Shown: positions 1 to 8,609 of the stretch, piece by piece | Numbering within the stretch: the first letter of the stretch is position 1 | Layout of the letters: each line of letters starts with the position of its first letter | Assembly (NCBI RefSeq): GCF_900103195.1 | Contig: NZ_FMWU01000005.1 | Coordinates: forward strand, 1-64,000 | Length of the DNA stretch: 64,000 nucleotides | Origin: Methylobacterium sp. UNC378MF | Lineage (GTDB): Bacteria; Pseudomonadota; Alphaproteobacteria; Rhizobiales; Beijerinckiaceae | Direction: 5' to 3' | Program-made: the position numbers and the translations under genes | Notes under the pieces: generated by a model | What the model was told of the DNA's origin: nothing | What the model saw: only the letters and a program-made list of their open reading frames with translations | Database searches by the model: none

Positions 1-1
1 A

Positions 2-100
2 AGCGGACCTGCGGACCATGGCCACGAGCAGATGCCGGCTCACCAGGACATGGGTGGACACGTCGATGCTCACGTTCTCGACATGGGCATGTTCCACTGA
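2..100 (+). CDS. C-terminal tail of an unknown His/Met-rich protein (5' end outside window)
   Basis: An open frame runs in from the left edge and stops with TGA at 98-100. The 32 visible residues hold seven His and six Met, including HGHEQM and a final MGMFH. Such tails are common in periplasmic copper-handling proteins, but no domain is visible, so metal binding is only inferred. A very strong hairpin follows 43 bp downstream, which supports this being the true 3' end of a gene. Confidence 0.45.
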   Translation, partial: SGPADHGHEQMPAHQDMGGHVDAHVLDMGMFH

Positions 101-143
101 ATTCAGTAATCGGCCAAACTCAACGGCCATAAGCCCATGACAG

Positions 144-175
144 CGTGCCCCGCCAGGTGAACCTGGCGGGGCACG
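144..175 (+). terminator. Strong hairpin terminator after the partial gene
   Basis: A perfect 14-bp stem (CGTGCCCCGCCAGG and its complement) closes a TGAA loop, followed by ATTTCGTCT. It lies just after the stop at 100. The T-tract is weak, so it may act on both strands. Confidence 0.8.
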
Positions 176-543
176 ATTTCGTCTGACAGTCGCGCGGCCG
201 GGCTCGCTGGGAACATTCAAGTCCAGCCGATTCGGTCAAATGTCGGTGAGCATCCCGGTCTGTTCACGGCACCTCTGGCCGCATGAGGCGCGTCTTCGTG
301 ATCTTCGTCACAGCCGGTGGCCGCGCGCGAGGCGATACTCGCCCTCAGAAGACGAACTGACGGGATGCCGCCATGAGACGCTCCACCGAATTACGCGTCA
401 AATGCCAGATCTGGCGCGACCTGGATCTTCTTCTCGCACAGCGAGCTGCTCTCGACGGCCTGCCCAGGCGCGGAGAGCCCGTCACGAATTCCACCGCCAA
501 CCGCTAGGCCGGCGGCGCGATCCGATGAAGCACCCCGTATTAT
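176..543. other. Stretch without a recognised gene
   Basis: Short open frames exist here but none has a good ribosome site, domain or credible composition. I see no repeat or RNA gene. Confidence 0.5.
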
Positions 544-1440
544 CTACCGGCTGTGGTGGCGCCGTGGTCGCGGCTTACGTCCGGTCCGCGTCACGGTCAC
601 CCGAATCACGTTGGACATGACGGGCGGCTTGTGGGGGACGTGGTCTGCATCGGCGAGAACAAGTTGCAGACTGTGCGTGCCGAGGGGCAGCGTGACCAGC
701 GCCTCCGTCTGTCCGAGGCCGAAATGCAGGTGCTCGAAATCATTCGGGATCCGTTCATCGAGCGCGTGCAGGGAGGTGTCGATCAGCAGATGGTGGTGAC
801 CTGTATTGGCCTTGTCGAAACCCGCCGGTGCCACGCCCATTCCGGTCAGGCCGAAGCGGATGAGGGTCTTGCGTGCGACGACGTCGCCGTTGCGCGGCTG
901 AACGAAGTACACGCGCGCTCCCGGCGGTGACGGGCGCTGTTGGACGGCCCCTCCCTCTGTCGCGGCAACCGGCTCGGCGACCTGGGATGCTACCCGGATC
1001 TTGATGACCTCGGACGCGACAGGGGGATTATGCGGAATGTGGTCCTTATCGGCGAGCAGCAATTGGAGCGTGTGCTCGCCTGGCGTCAGCTCGATCTCAG
1101 CCTCGGTCTGCCCGGCGCCGAAATGCATGTGGTTGAAGTCGTTCGGGATCGGCCGGTCCGCAGCCGGCATCGGCGTGTCGATCAGAAGATGATGGTGTCC
1201 GGAGTTCGGGCGATCCAGGCCCGCCGGTGCCACACCCATGTTCCGCAGGCCGAAATGGATCGTCGCCTTGGGCGGGAGGGTGCTGCCGTTCTTGACATCG
1301 ACGAAGTAGACCGCTGCGCCTGACGGCGATGGCGTCGGGCCGCCTTTGCGCTCCTGCGCCGTTACGGTCGACGCGGTCAGCAGCAGAACAAGAGCCGCTC
1401 GAGGCAGGCCGCCCGCAATTGATTTCGCCGCATCAATCAC
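544..1440 (-). CDS. Secreted protein with two tandem DUF4399 domains
   Basis: The 298-residue protein starts at GTG 1440 behind AGGAGG. A hydrophobic signal peptide (about residues 10-28) ends near TVTAQ. Two DUF4399 copies follow, about 40-150 and 175-285, each with the GHHHLLIDT core, an IPNDF.H.HFG segment and an H(T/S)LQL(V/L)LAD.DH.PH segment. The family usually has one copy, so this is an internal duplication. Function is unknown. The clustered His residues suggest metal binding in the periplasm, which is inference. It reads away from the caspase-like gene at 1694. Confidence 0.85.
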   Translation of the reverse strand: MIDAAKSIAGGLPRAALVLLLTASTVTAQERKGGPTPSPSGAAVYFVDVKNGSTLPPKATIHFGLRNMGVAPAGLDRPNSGHHHLLIDTPMPAADRPIPNDFNHMHFGAGQTEAEIELTPGEHTLQLLLADKDHIPHNPPVASEVIKIRVASQVAEPVAATEGGAVQQRPSPPGARVYFVQPRNGDVVARKTLIRFGLTGMGVAPAGFDKANTGHHHLLIDTSLHALDERIPNDFEHLHFGLGQTEALVTLPLGTHSLQLVLADADHVPHKPPVMSNVIRVTVTRTGRKPRPRRHHSR

Positions 1441-1693
1441 ATTGCCTCCTGCGCAACGCGCTGATCAGAGCTCGCATTTTGAGGGCGTGCGATGTCTTCT
1501 CGATTCGAGCGGCACGACGCTTGATCCTTACAACGGCGTCGCTGGAATGGCAATTGAAACCTATTGATATCTTGTTTAGGCGTCGGGACCCAGGAATGAA
1601 CGAAACTTCGGGATCAGCGATGATTGCGCTTCGGCCATTTCTACCTACACTGCAGTTCTCGCTCGTCCGATCATTGCGTACAGGTCATCGTTC

Positions 1694-3475
1694 ATGTCAG
1701 GACGGATCTATGTTGGGAGCCCTCCGGAGCTGACGCCTCGGGCAGGGTTACGCAGCCGCATCGGCGGAAGCGGCGTGCTGATCTTTCTGGCATTCCTCGC
1801 GCTGAGCGAACTGCTGCTGGCGGTGCGGCCCGGCCTGGCCCAGAACCCGATCGGAGCCGGGCGGCGGTTTGCCCTGCTCATCGCCAACAGCCGCTACCCC
1901 GATGCCCAGGGTTCCTTGCCGACGATCGTGAAGGATGGACGCCTCCTCGCGGAAGAGTTGCGGCGAGGCGATTTCGACGTCGACCTGCGCGAAAATCTGA
2001 GGCGAGAGGACGTCCAGGCGACCTTGGACACCTTCTATGCCAAGCTCAACGCCGGTGCGGCCGCGTTCGTGTACTTCGGCGGATACGGCATCCAGGTCGA
2101 GCGCCAGAGCTATCTCCTTCCCGTCAACGCGCAGATCTGGTCCGAGACAGAAGTCCGTCGTGATGGCATCAGCCTCGATGCGATCCTGAGCGAGTTGAAC
2201 CGTCGCGGCGTGCGCGTGAAGATCGCGGTGGTTGACGCGGCTCGGCAAAATCCCTTCGAGCGCCGCTTCCGAGCCTCGTCGGCGGGTTTGGCGCCGGTCG
2301 ACGCTCCGGAAGGGAGCTTGATCCTCTTCTCGGCCCCGCCGGGGAAGGTGGTGCGCGAGGATGACGGTGATGTCAGCCTGTTCGTGAGCGAACTCGGGAA
2401 GGAATTGCGCGCGCCGAACCTAACAGCGGAAGAGGCGTTCACCCATACCCGGATCGGGGTATCGCGCGCATCGAAGGCGGAGCGCGTTCCATGGATCTCC
2501 TCGTCCTTGATCGAAGAGTTTCGCTTCGCCGTCGCGCCGGCCAACGCTCCGGCGGTGATTGTGCCGGACCGGACCAGCAAGGGCGAGCCGCCTCCCGTCG
2601 CACGTCGCCCGCCTTCCGAACCAGCCGCGCCGCCCCTGCCGGCGCCATCCACGAAACCGCCTCCGACGGCCGTTCCGCAGACCGCGGCGGCCTTGCCCGT
2701 TCCAAGCCCACCAGCCCCACCGCAATCTCAGGCGCCGATGCAGGAGAGCCGTCAGGCGGCGGGACAGAGCCTGCGGGATTGTGAGACGTGCCCCGAACTC
2801 GTCATCCTGCGGGCCGGGACGTTCGAGATGGGCGCCGGCGCTCAGCCGTTCGACCGTCCTGTTCATCGGGTGACGATCCCGCGCCCATTCGCGATCGCGC
2901 GCCGGGAGGCGACCATCAACGAGTGGCGCAGCTGTGTCGAGGCAGGGGCCTGCAAGTACCGGCCGAAGGTCGTGGACGAGCAGGCCGGCACGCAGCCCAT
3001 CACGAACGTGAGCTGGTTCGACGCGCAGGAATATGTCGCTTGGCTCAGCGCGCTGACGCGGCGGACCTACCGCCTGCCGAGCGAGGCGGAATGGGAGTAC
3101 GCCGCGCGCGGTGGCACAAGCACCGCCTTCTCCTGGGGGCCTCAGGTCGGCGACAGCAAGGCCAATTGCCGCGAGTGCAGCCGGACCGGCGGCCACGAAC
3201 TGTCGAGCGTCGCGAGCTTCGCGCCCAATGGGTTCGGCCTATTCGACATGGCGGGCAACGCAGCTGAATGGGTTGAGGATTGCTGGAACGATTCCTACCG
3301 AGGCGCCCCGCAGGATGGAACGGCTTGGCTCACCGGGACCTGCAGCCAGCGGGTGCTCCGGGGCGGTTCCTTCGATAGTTCGGCCAGCTACGTGAAGCCC
3401 TCGGCGCGGTTCCGGTACGATGCCGATGTCCGGTACTATGCCAACGGGTTCCGGGTGGTGCGCGGGCTGCCGTGA
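1694..3475 (+). CDS. Caspase-fold (C14-like, catalytic dyad lost) fused to a SUMF1/FGE-like domain
   Basis: 593 residues. A membrane or signal segment (about 27-48) ends in GLAQN. A caspase-like p20 domain follows (about 55-280), then a Pro-rich linker (about 290-350), then a formylglycine-generating-enzyme-like domain (about 365-590) with GTFEMG, RLPSEAEWEYAARGG, GLFDMAGNAAEWVED and VLRGGSFD. In bacterial caspase relatives the dyad sits in an (A/S)GHG motif and a DACRNNP motif. Here these read GGYG and DAARQNP, so both the His and the Cys are replaced. It is probably a non-proteolytic, envelope-located binding protein. The SUMF1 half is a fold found in many proteins that do not make formylglycine, so enzymatic activity is not claimed. 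Confidence 0.85.
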   Translation: MSGRIYVGSPPELTPRAGLRSRIGGSGVLIFLAFLALSELLLAVRPGLAQNPIGAGRRFALLIANSRYPDAQGSLPTIVKDGRLLAEELRRGDFDVDLRENLRREDVQATLDTFYAKLNAGAAAFVYFGGYGIQVERQSYLLPVNAQIWSETEVRRDGISLDAILSELNRRGVRVKIAVVDAARQNPFERRFRASSAGLAPVDAPEGSLILFSAPPGKVVREDDGDVSLFVSELGKELRAPNLTAEEAFTHTRIGVSRASKAERVPWISSSLIEEFRFAVAPANAPAVIVPDRTSKGEPPPVARRPPSEPAAPPLPAPSTKPPPTAVPQTAAALPVPSPPAPPQSQAPMQESRQAAGQSLRDCETCPELVILRAGTFEMGAGAQPFDRPVHRVTIPRPFAIARREATINEWRSCVEAGACKYRPKVVDEQAGTQPITNVSWFDAQEYVAWLSALTRRTYRLPSEAEWEYAARGGTSTAFSWGPQVGDSKANCRECSRTGGHELSSVASFAPNGFGLFDMAGNAAEWVEDCWNDSYRGAPQDGTAWLTGTCSQRVLRGGSFDSSASYVKPSARFRYDADVRYYANGFRVVRGLP

Positions 3476-3534
3476 CCGGGCGCGCGAGCTTGTTCGCCAT
3501 CGGGACGCGGGGTCCGTTCCGGCACATCCTCGGA

Positions 3535-4218
3535 TCACCCGGAGGAAGGCTCCTGTGCCATGCGGGTCAGCGCCTCGGTATTGAGGAGCACGACACAGCC
3601 CCGGCGCAGATCGATGTACCCGGCGCGGCGCCAAACCTGCAATTGGCGGTTCACGCTCTCGCGCGTGCCACCCACGAAAGCGCCGAGTTGTTCCTGGGAG
3701 ATCTGGATCTCGTTGCCGAAATCCTCGGCCAGTACCGCCAGTCGGCGGGCGAGCCGGACTCCCAGCGACAGCGTGGCCAGTTCGTTCATCTGGCCGGCGA
3801 TGTAGCGGATCCGGCTGCAGAGGAGACCGATCAACCGGATGGCGACGTCGGGCTCGCGCGTGAGGTAGGCGAGAAGATCGGAACGCCGCAGGACGAAAAC
3901 CTCGCTTGCCACGACGGCCACCGCATCGGCCGTGCGCTCGTTTCCGTCGAGGAGGGCAATCTCACCGAACAGGTCGCCCGCCCCAAGGCTGTTGAGCACG
4001 ATGCGTCGTCCGGCCTCGGTCCCGGTTTCGATTCGGATTTCCCCGCGCCTGATCCCGTAGAGGGTGTCACCAGGATCACCGACCTGGAATAAGATTTCGC
4101 CCGCTCGCAGCATGCGCGCCGTCGCCATCTCGGCAAGACTGTCGATCACCTCCGGGCCGAGGTCCGCGAACAGCGGGTTCACGCGCAGAAGCGGACCGAA
4201 ACCGGAGCCTTTCGACAT
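3535..4218 (-). CDS. Crp/Fnr-family transcriptional regulator, probably cyclic-nucleotide responsive
   Basis: I choose the ATG at 4218 (227 residues) over upstream in-frame starts because it begins right before the cupin-like sensor domain. The N-terminal cNMP-binding fold carries FGEIALLDGNERTA (residues about 85-98), matching the phosphate-binding cassette FGE(I/L)AL...R(T/S)A of true cAMP/cGMP binders. There is no N-terminal Cys cluster for an iron-sulfur centre. The C-terminal HTH_Crp domain contains SQEQLGAFVGGTRESVNRQL. The gene is divergent from a kinase, receiver and cyclase block, which suggests that the cyclase supplies its ligand; that link is inference. Confidence 0.88.
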   Translation of the reverse strand: MSKGSGFGPLLRVNPLFADLGPEVIDSLAEMATARMLRAGEILFQVGDPGDTLYGIRRGEIRIETGTEAGRRIVLNSLGAGDLFGEIALLDGNERTADAVAVVASEVFVLRRSDLLAYLTREPDVAIRLIGLLCSRIRYIAGQMNELATLSLGVRLARRLAVLAEDFGNEIQISQEQLGAFVGGTRESVNRQLQVWRRAGYIDLRRGCVVLLNTEALTRMAQEPSSG

Positions 4219-4406
4219 GACCGCCACCCCGAGAACGTAAGAGCGCCAGATTCTCACGCGAACGCAGGTCATCGCGCAACGGCTTGTTTTCAGTTGCCCA
4301 ATTTTCCTTGTTCGACCATGCTGGCTATAGAGCATTCGATGGCGATTCACGTCACCTATTGTGGGGACAATCCGTCCCTGCCAGCCCAGCATTGCGGAGT
4401 CTGCCG

Positions 4407-6710
4407 ATGCGGACGGAGGGCGCACTCTCGTCGGCGCCGAGCTTGACTTGGCGAGGCAGCCTGTTCCGCAAATACGTCCTGACGCTCGTAAGTCTTGTCG
4501 CCCTGGTTCTGACGATCAACGCGGCCGTGGAGACCTGGTTTCTGTATCGGGAAACCGTCGAGCGCGTCGCCCGCGTCCAGGCCGCCTTCGCGGCCAGCGC
4601 GACGGCGGCCGTCGAAGACACGCTGGCAGAGATCGAGCGACAGGTGGGTTGGGTGACACGGGCAAGCGCGCAGAGCCTCGCCCAGCACCGCGAGGACTAC
4701 GCTGCGCTTCTCGACCAGACACCGATCGTCCTGACGCTCGCCTTTTTCGATGACGAGGGCCGCGAGCGTGTCCGAGCCAGCCGGCCGGACAGCGCTGATC
4801 CCATGGCATCGGCTGATCTTGGACCGGTCCCGGAGCACAAGGGATTTCAGAACCTCCAGATCGTCGGGGGCGAGATCTACACAAACCTTCTCCTGCCGCA
4901 TCCGGGCGCGGGGACCGGCGCCACCCTGGCCCGTGTCCGGCTGACCGCCTTGACGGGGAGCCTCCCGTCCGCGGCCGCCGGTGTCGGAAGCTACGCTGAC
5001 CTCGTCACGCCGGACGGGATCAGCGTGGCCCGCTCCGACAAGAGCCCGCATGCGACGGGCGATCGCCTGACCCTGCCGACACCCGGTTCGGTGGCCTATG
5101 TCTCCGATGGCGCGGGACAGCCGGTCCTGGCCACCCAATATGCCCTCGCTGTGCTACCCGCCTCGCTCATCGTCGCGCAGCCCCTGAGCGAGGCGCTGGC
5201 GCCTGTGCGCGACCTGCTCATCCGGCTCGTCTGGCTCCTCGCGTTCGGCCTCGTCGTGGCGATCTGCGCCAGTCTCCTCTTGGCCCGCCGCATGCTCGTG
5301 CCGATCCGCGCGCTGCATGCCGGGGCCGAGCACTTCGCGGCCAACCGCTTCGAGCACCGCATCGCCGTGCGCACGGGCGACGAGTTCGAGGCGCTCGCGA
5401 CGCGCTTCAACACCATGGCCGACGCACTCTCGACGTCGTATGCGCGGCTCGAGAGCGAGATCCAGCGACAGACCCGGGATCTCGCCCGCTCCGTCAGCGA
5501 ATTGCGGGCTCTCGAGGAAACCGGGCGCGCCATCGTCGCCTCCCTTCAGATCGATGACGTCGTGCGGGCGATCGCCGCGCGGGCCGCGACGCTCGCGGGT
5601 TCCGACGCCAGCGCCGTCTATTTGGTCGAGGCGCCGGGCGAGACGTTCCGCCGCGCTGGTGACCACGGTCTGCCGCCCAGCGCGGTCAGCGACATACTCC
5701 CCGCCAATGCCCTGGACAAAGCCGGCGACGCTGCGGCCGAAGTCATCCTGGTCCGCGACCTGACCACGATCAGCGGACTTCTCACAGGCGTTGCGGAAGG
5801 GTTTCAATCCGCCACGCTCATCAACCTCGCCGACAGCGACGGCCGCCTCGGCTTCCTCCTCCTGCTCGCTCGAGACGCCGCTCCCTTGGGCAGTTCCGAG
5901 CATGTCCTGCACACGTTCGCGCATCAGGCCGCTCTCGCAATCCGGAACGCGCGTCTCTTCCAAGAGGTCGACGAGAAAGGCCGACAGCTCGCCGCCGCAG
6001 ATCTCCATAAGACGCAGTTCTTCGCCAACATGAGCCACGAGCTCCGCACGCCATTGAACGCCGTGCTAGGCTATTCGGAGCTTCTGGCCGACGGGCTGTA
6101 CGGTCCGCTCAGCGAGAAGGCCAGCGAGGCCCTGGAGCGTATTCAGATCAACGGCCGCCACCTGCTGAGCCTGATCAATGACGTTCTCGATTTCACGAAG
6201 ATCGAGGCCGGCCTGCTCACGCTTGATATCCAGGATTACGCGCTGGGTGCCTTGATCGAATCCGTAACGGTGGCGGCCTCCTCGCTGGCTCAGGCAAAGG
6301 GCCTCGCCCTGCAGATCGACGTCCCGCAGACGCTGCCGGTCGGACAGGGCGACGAGCGGCGGCTCACGCAAGTGCTCATGAATCTCGTGGGCAACGCCAT
6401 CAAGTTCACGCAATCCGGCTTCGTGAAGGTGTCTGCGCAGGCCGTCGACGACAACTTCGTCATCAAGGTTTCCGATACAGGCCCCGGTATTGCGCCAGTC
6501 GATCAGGCACGGATATTCGACGAATTCCAGCAGGTGGACAGCTCGAGCACGCGCCAGCAGGGCGGTACGGGACTGGGCCTCTCGATCACCCGCCAACTCG
6601 TCCTCCTGCATGGTGGCCGGATCGAGGTGCGATCGGAGTTGGGACAGGGTGCGGTGTTTCAGGTGACCCTTCCGATCCGCACGGCTGTCGAGAGGAAAAA
6701 GGCCTCATGA
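4407..6710 (+). CDS. Membrane sensor histidine kinase (extracytoplasmic sensor-HAMP-GAF-HisKA-HATPase)
   Basis: Start ATG 4407 follows GGAG at a spacing of 7 and gives 767 residues. Order: TM1 about 22-42; an extracytoplasmic sensor region of about 230 residues; TM2 about 275-298; a HAMP domain with PIRALHAGAEHFAANRF; a coiled coil; a GAF domain about 380-520; HisKA with the phospho-acceptor in SHELRTPLN (His about 544); and HATPase_c with NLVGNAIKFT (N box), DTGPGI and GGTGLGLSI. There is no receiver on the chain, and a separate receiver gene overlaps the stop by 4 nt. The pair probably forms a phosphorelay feeding the cyclase gene downstream. Confidence 0.92.
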   Translation: MRTEGALSSAPSLTWRGSLFRKYVLTLVSLVALVLTINAAVETWFLYRETVERVARVQAAFAASATAAVEDTLAEIERQVGWVTRASAQSLAQHREDYAALLDQTPIVLTLAFFDDEGRERVRASRPDSADPMASADLGPVPEHKGFQNLQIVGGEIYTNLLLPHPGAGTGATLARVRLTALTGSLPSAAAGVGSYADLVTPDGISVARSDKSPHATGDRLTLPTPGSVAYVSDGAGQPVLATQYALAVLPASLIVAQPLSEALAPVRDLLIRLVWLLAFGLVVAICASLLLARRMLVPIRALHAGAEHFAANRFEHRIAVRTGDEFEALATRFNTMADALSTSYARLESEIQRQTRDLARSVSELRALEETGRAIVASLQIDDVVRAIAARAATLAGSDASAVYLVEAPGETFRRAGDHGLPPSAVSDILPANALDKAGDAAAEVILVRDLTTISGLLTGVAEGFQSATLINLADSDGRLGFLLLLARDAAPLGSSEHVLHTFAHQAALAIRNARLFQEVDEKGRQLAAADLHKTQFFANMSHELRTPLNAVLGYSELLADGLYGPLSEKASEALERIQINGRHLLSLINDVLDFTKIEAGLLTLDIQDYALGALIESVTVAASSLAQAKGLALQIDVPQTLPVGQGDERRLTQVLMNLVGNAIKFTQSGFVKVSAQAVDDNFVIKVSDTGPGIAPVDQARIFDEFQQVDSSSTRQQGGTGLGLSITRQLVLLHGGRIEVRSELGQGAVFQVTLPIRTAVERKKAS

Positions 6711-7075
6711 AGCGGATACTGATCGTCGAGGATACGGAGGACAATCGTCGCATCCTGCGCGACCTTCTCTCGGCTGCCGGCTATGGCATCGTCGAGGCTC
6801 CGGATGGGCAGCGAGGAGTCGAGGTGGCGCAAGCCGAGCAGCCCGACCTCATCCTGATGGATATCCAGCTTCCCGTGATGGATGGTTACGAGGCCGCCCG
6901 GCGCCTGAAGGCTGATCCCTCGACGCGTCACATCCCGGTCGTTGCCGTGACCTCCTACGCCCTTTCGGGCGACGAAGATCGAGCCCTCGCCGCGGGCTGC
7001 GACGGCTATGTCGCCAAGCCGTTCAGCCCGCGCAAGGTCCTGAGCCTCGTTCGCCAGATGCTCGTTGACGTCTGA
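6707..7075 (+). CDS. Single-domain response regulator (DivK-like receiver)
   Basis: A 122-residue receiver with no output domain. The acidic pair lies in VEDTEDN, the phospho-Asp in LILMDIQLPVMDG (about residue 53), a conserved Thr in VAVTSYA, and Lys in VAKPF. It overlaps the kinase gene by ATGA, so the two are translationally coupled. It fits a phosphate shuttle or sink between the kinase and the next gene, which also begins with a receiver. Resemblance to DivK/CpdR is by architecture, not proven orthology. Confidence 0.93.
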   Translation: MKRILIVEDTEDNRRILRDLLSAAGYGIVEAPDGQRGVEVAQAEQPDLILMDIQLPVMDGYEAARRLKADPSTRHIPVVAVTSYALSGDEDRALAAGCDGYVAKPFSPRKVLSLVRQMLVDV

Positions 7076-7090
7076 GGCGGAGCGGAGGCC

Positions 7091-8239
7091 GTGCCGGCGC
7101 AAATCCTCGTCGTCGACGACAATCCTGAGAACTTGGAGATCCTGCGCGTCCGCCTGGAGGCGCAGGGTTACGAGGTTGGGCTCGCACCGGACGGCGAGAC
7201 TGCACTGGCGCGAGCCGCTGCCCAACCGCCGGACCTTATCCTTCTCGACGTGATGATGCCGCGTCTCAGCGGACTGGATGTTCTGCGTCGCCTCAAGACG
7301 GATGAGGTTCTGCGCTACGTCCCCGTCGTGTTGCTCACCGCGCGTGTGGAGACGCGCGACGTCGTCGAGGGGCTCGATGCCGGCGCGGATGAGTATCTGA
7401 CGAAACCTTACGAGCATGCTGCTCTGATGGCGCGGGTCCGCTCGATGCTGCGCCTTAAAGCGCTGACCGACACAGTGCGAGCGCAGGCGCGCGAGCTTGC
7501 GGATCAGAAATCGGCGCTCGCCGAGGCAAACCGTGATCTCGAGAGCCAGGTCGCCGTCAAGGCCGCCGAACTCGAGCGGATCGGTCGATTGCGGCGGTTC
7601 CTCTCACCCCAGATCGCCAATCTCGTCGCCGCAGATCGCGACGACCACGCGCTTTTGCAGCCGCACAGGCGCGAGATCACGGTGGTGTTCTGTGACCTGC
7701 GCGGCTTCACGGCCTTCACGGATACGGCCGCGCCGGAAGAGGTGGTCGCGGTCCTTCGCGAGTATCATGCGACTGTCGGCCAAGCCGTGTTCCAATATGA
7801 AGGAACGTTGGAGCACTTCGCCGGCGACGGCATCATGACCTACTTCAATGATCCGTACCCTTGCCCAGAGCACACCGAGCGCGCGGTGCGCATGGCCTTT
7901 GCTCTCCGCGAGCGCGTCGGCAGCCTGTCGCGGCAGTGGGAATCGCGCGGCCACTCGATCGGTTTCGGGTTGGGTCTCGCCCGAGGCTACGCGACTCTCG
8001 GTCAGTTCGGTTTCGAGGGACGCTTCGAATACGGGGCCCTCGGAAGCGTGACCAATCTGGCTTCCCGCCTCTGCGACGTGGCCCAGGCGGGGCAGATCGT
8101 GGTGAGCCGCTCCGTGTTCAGCGCTGTCCAAGCAGTCGCGCAAGCGCGGCCCCTGGGCAATCTGCCCCTCAAGGGTTTCCTGCGTGAGGTTGCAGCATTC
8201 GAGCTCGTGGCCTTGTCGGAGGATCGGCCCGGACCCTGA
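7091..8239 (+). CDS. Response regulator with class III adenylate/guanylate cyclase output
   Basis: GTG start behind AGCGGAGG; 382 residues. An N-terminal receiver (about 1-120; VVDDNPEN, phospho-Asp in LILLDVMMPRLSG, LTKPYE) leads through a coiled coil (about 125-165) to a class III nucleotide cyclase domain (about 190-355). Both metal-binding Asp sites are present (VVFCDLRGFT and FAGDGIM), as is the transition-state Asn/Arg motif NLASRL. The usual adenine-selecting Lys position reads His in LEHFAGD, so substrate choice (ATP or GTP) cannot be read safely. Fifteen bases separate it from the DivK-like gene, and a Crp-type regulator sits at the other end of the block. Confidence 0.92.
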   Translation: MPAQILVVDDNPENLEILRVRLEAQGYEVGLAPDGETALARAAAQPPDLILLDVMMPRLSGLDVLRRLKTDEVLRYVPVVLLTARVETRDVVEGLDAGADEYLTKPYEHAALMARVRSMLRLKALTDTVRAQARELADQKSALAEANRDLESQVAVKAAELERIGRLRRFLSPQIANLVAADRDDHALLQPHRREITVVFCDLRGFTAFTDTAAPEEVVAVLREYHATVGQAVFQYEGTLEHFAGDGIMTYFNDPYPCPEHTERAVRMAFALRERVGSLSRQWESRGHSIGFGLGLARGYATLGQFGFEGRFEYGALGSVTNLASRLCDVAQAGQIVVSRSVFSAVQAVAQARPLGNLPLKGFLREVAAFELVALSEDRPGP

Positions 8240-8609
8240 CCCGGTTTCAGCAGAGGATTCTGTTGCTGGTCCAGCCTATAGATAGCGTGCGCGCCTCTTG
8301 ATCGTGGGAGTGCGCGCATCGTGCCTGCCGCAGGTCTGCTCGGACGCGTTCGCTGCCGATGTTCCGGACCGTCCGCGCGCGACATCGGCAACGCTGACTG
8401 GCATGTGCCTGGTCGAGCCCAGACGCGTGAGTTGCGACCGCTCAATGTAGCTCTGGATTGACGTGTCGTGACGAGCCTCTGCGTCGTGACTGCAGAGTCT
8501 GTTCTGTGTTGCTCGTCCAGTCGCATGTGAACTTGGTCACAGAAGGTCACGACGAAAAGGATTTCCTTTCCCGGGCCGCCAATCAGGGCTGCTACTGCGG
8601 AGAACGTCC
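8240..8609 (+). other. Intergenic stretch upstream of the Lys-rich gene
   Basis: No gene is supported. It must hold the promoter of the gene at 8610, but I could not pick a convincing -35/-10 pair. Confidence 0.45.
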
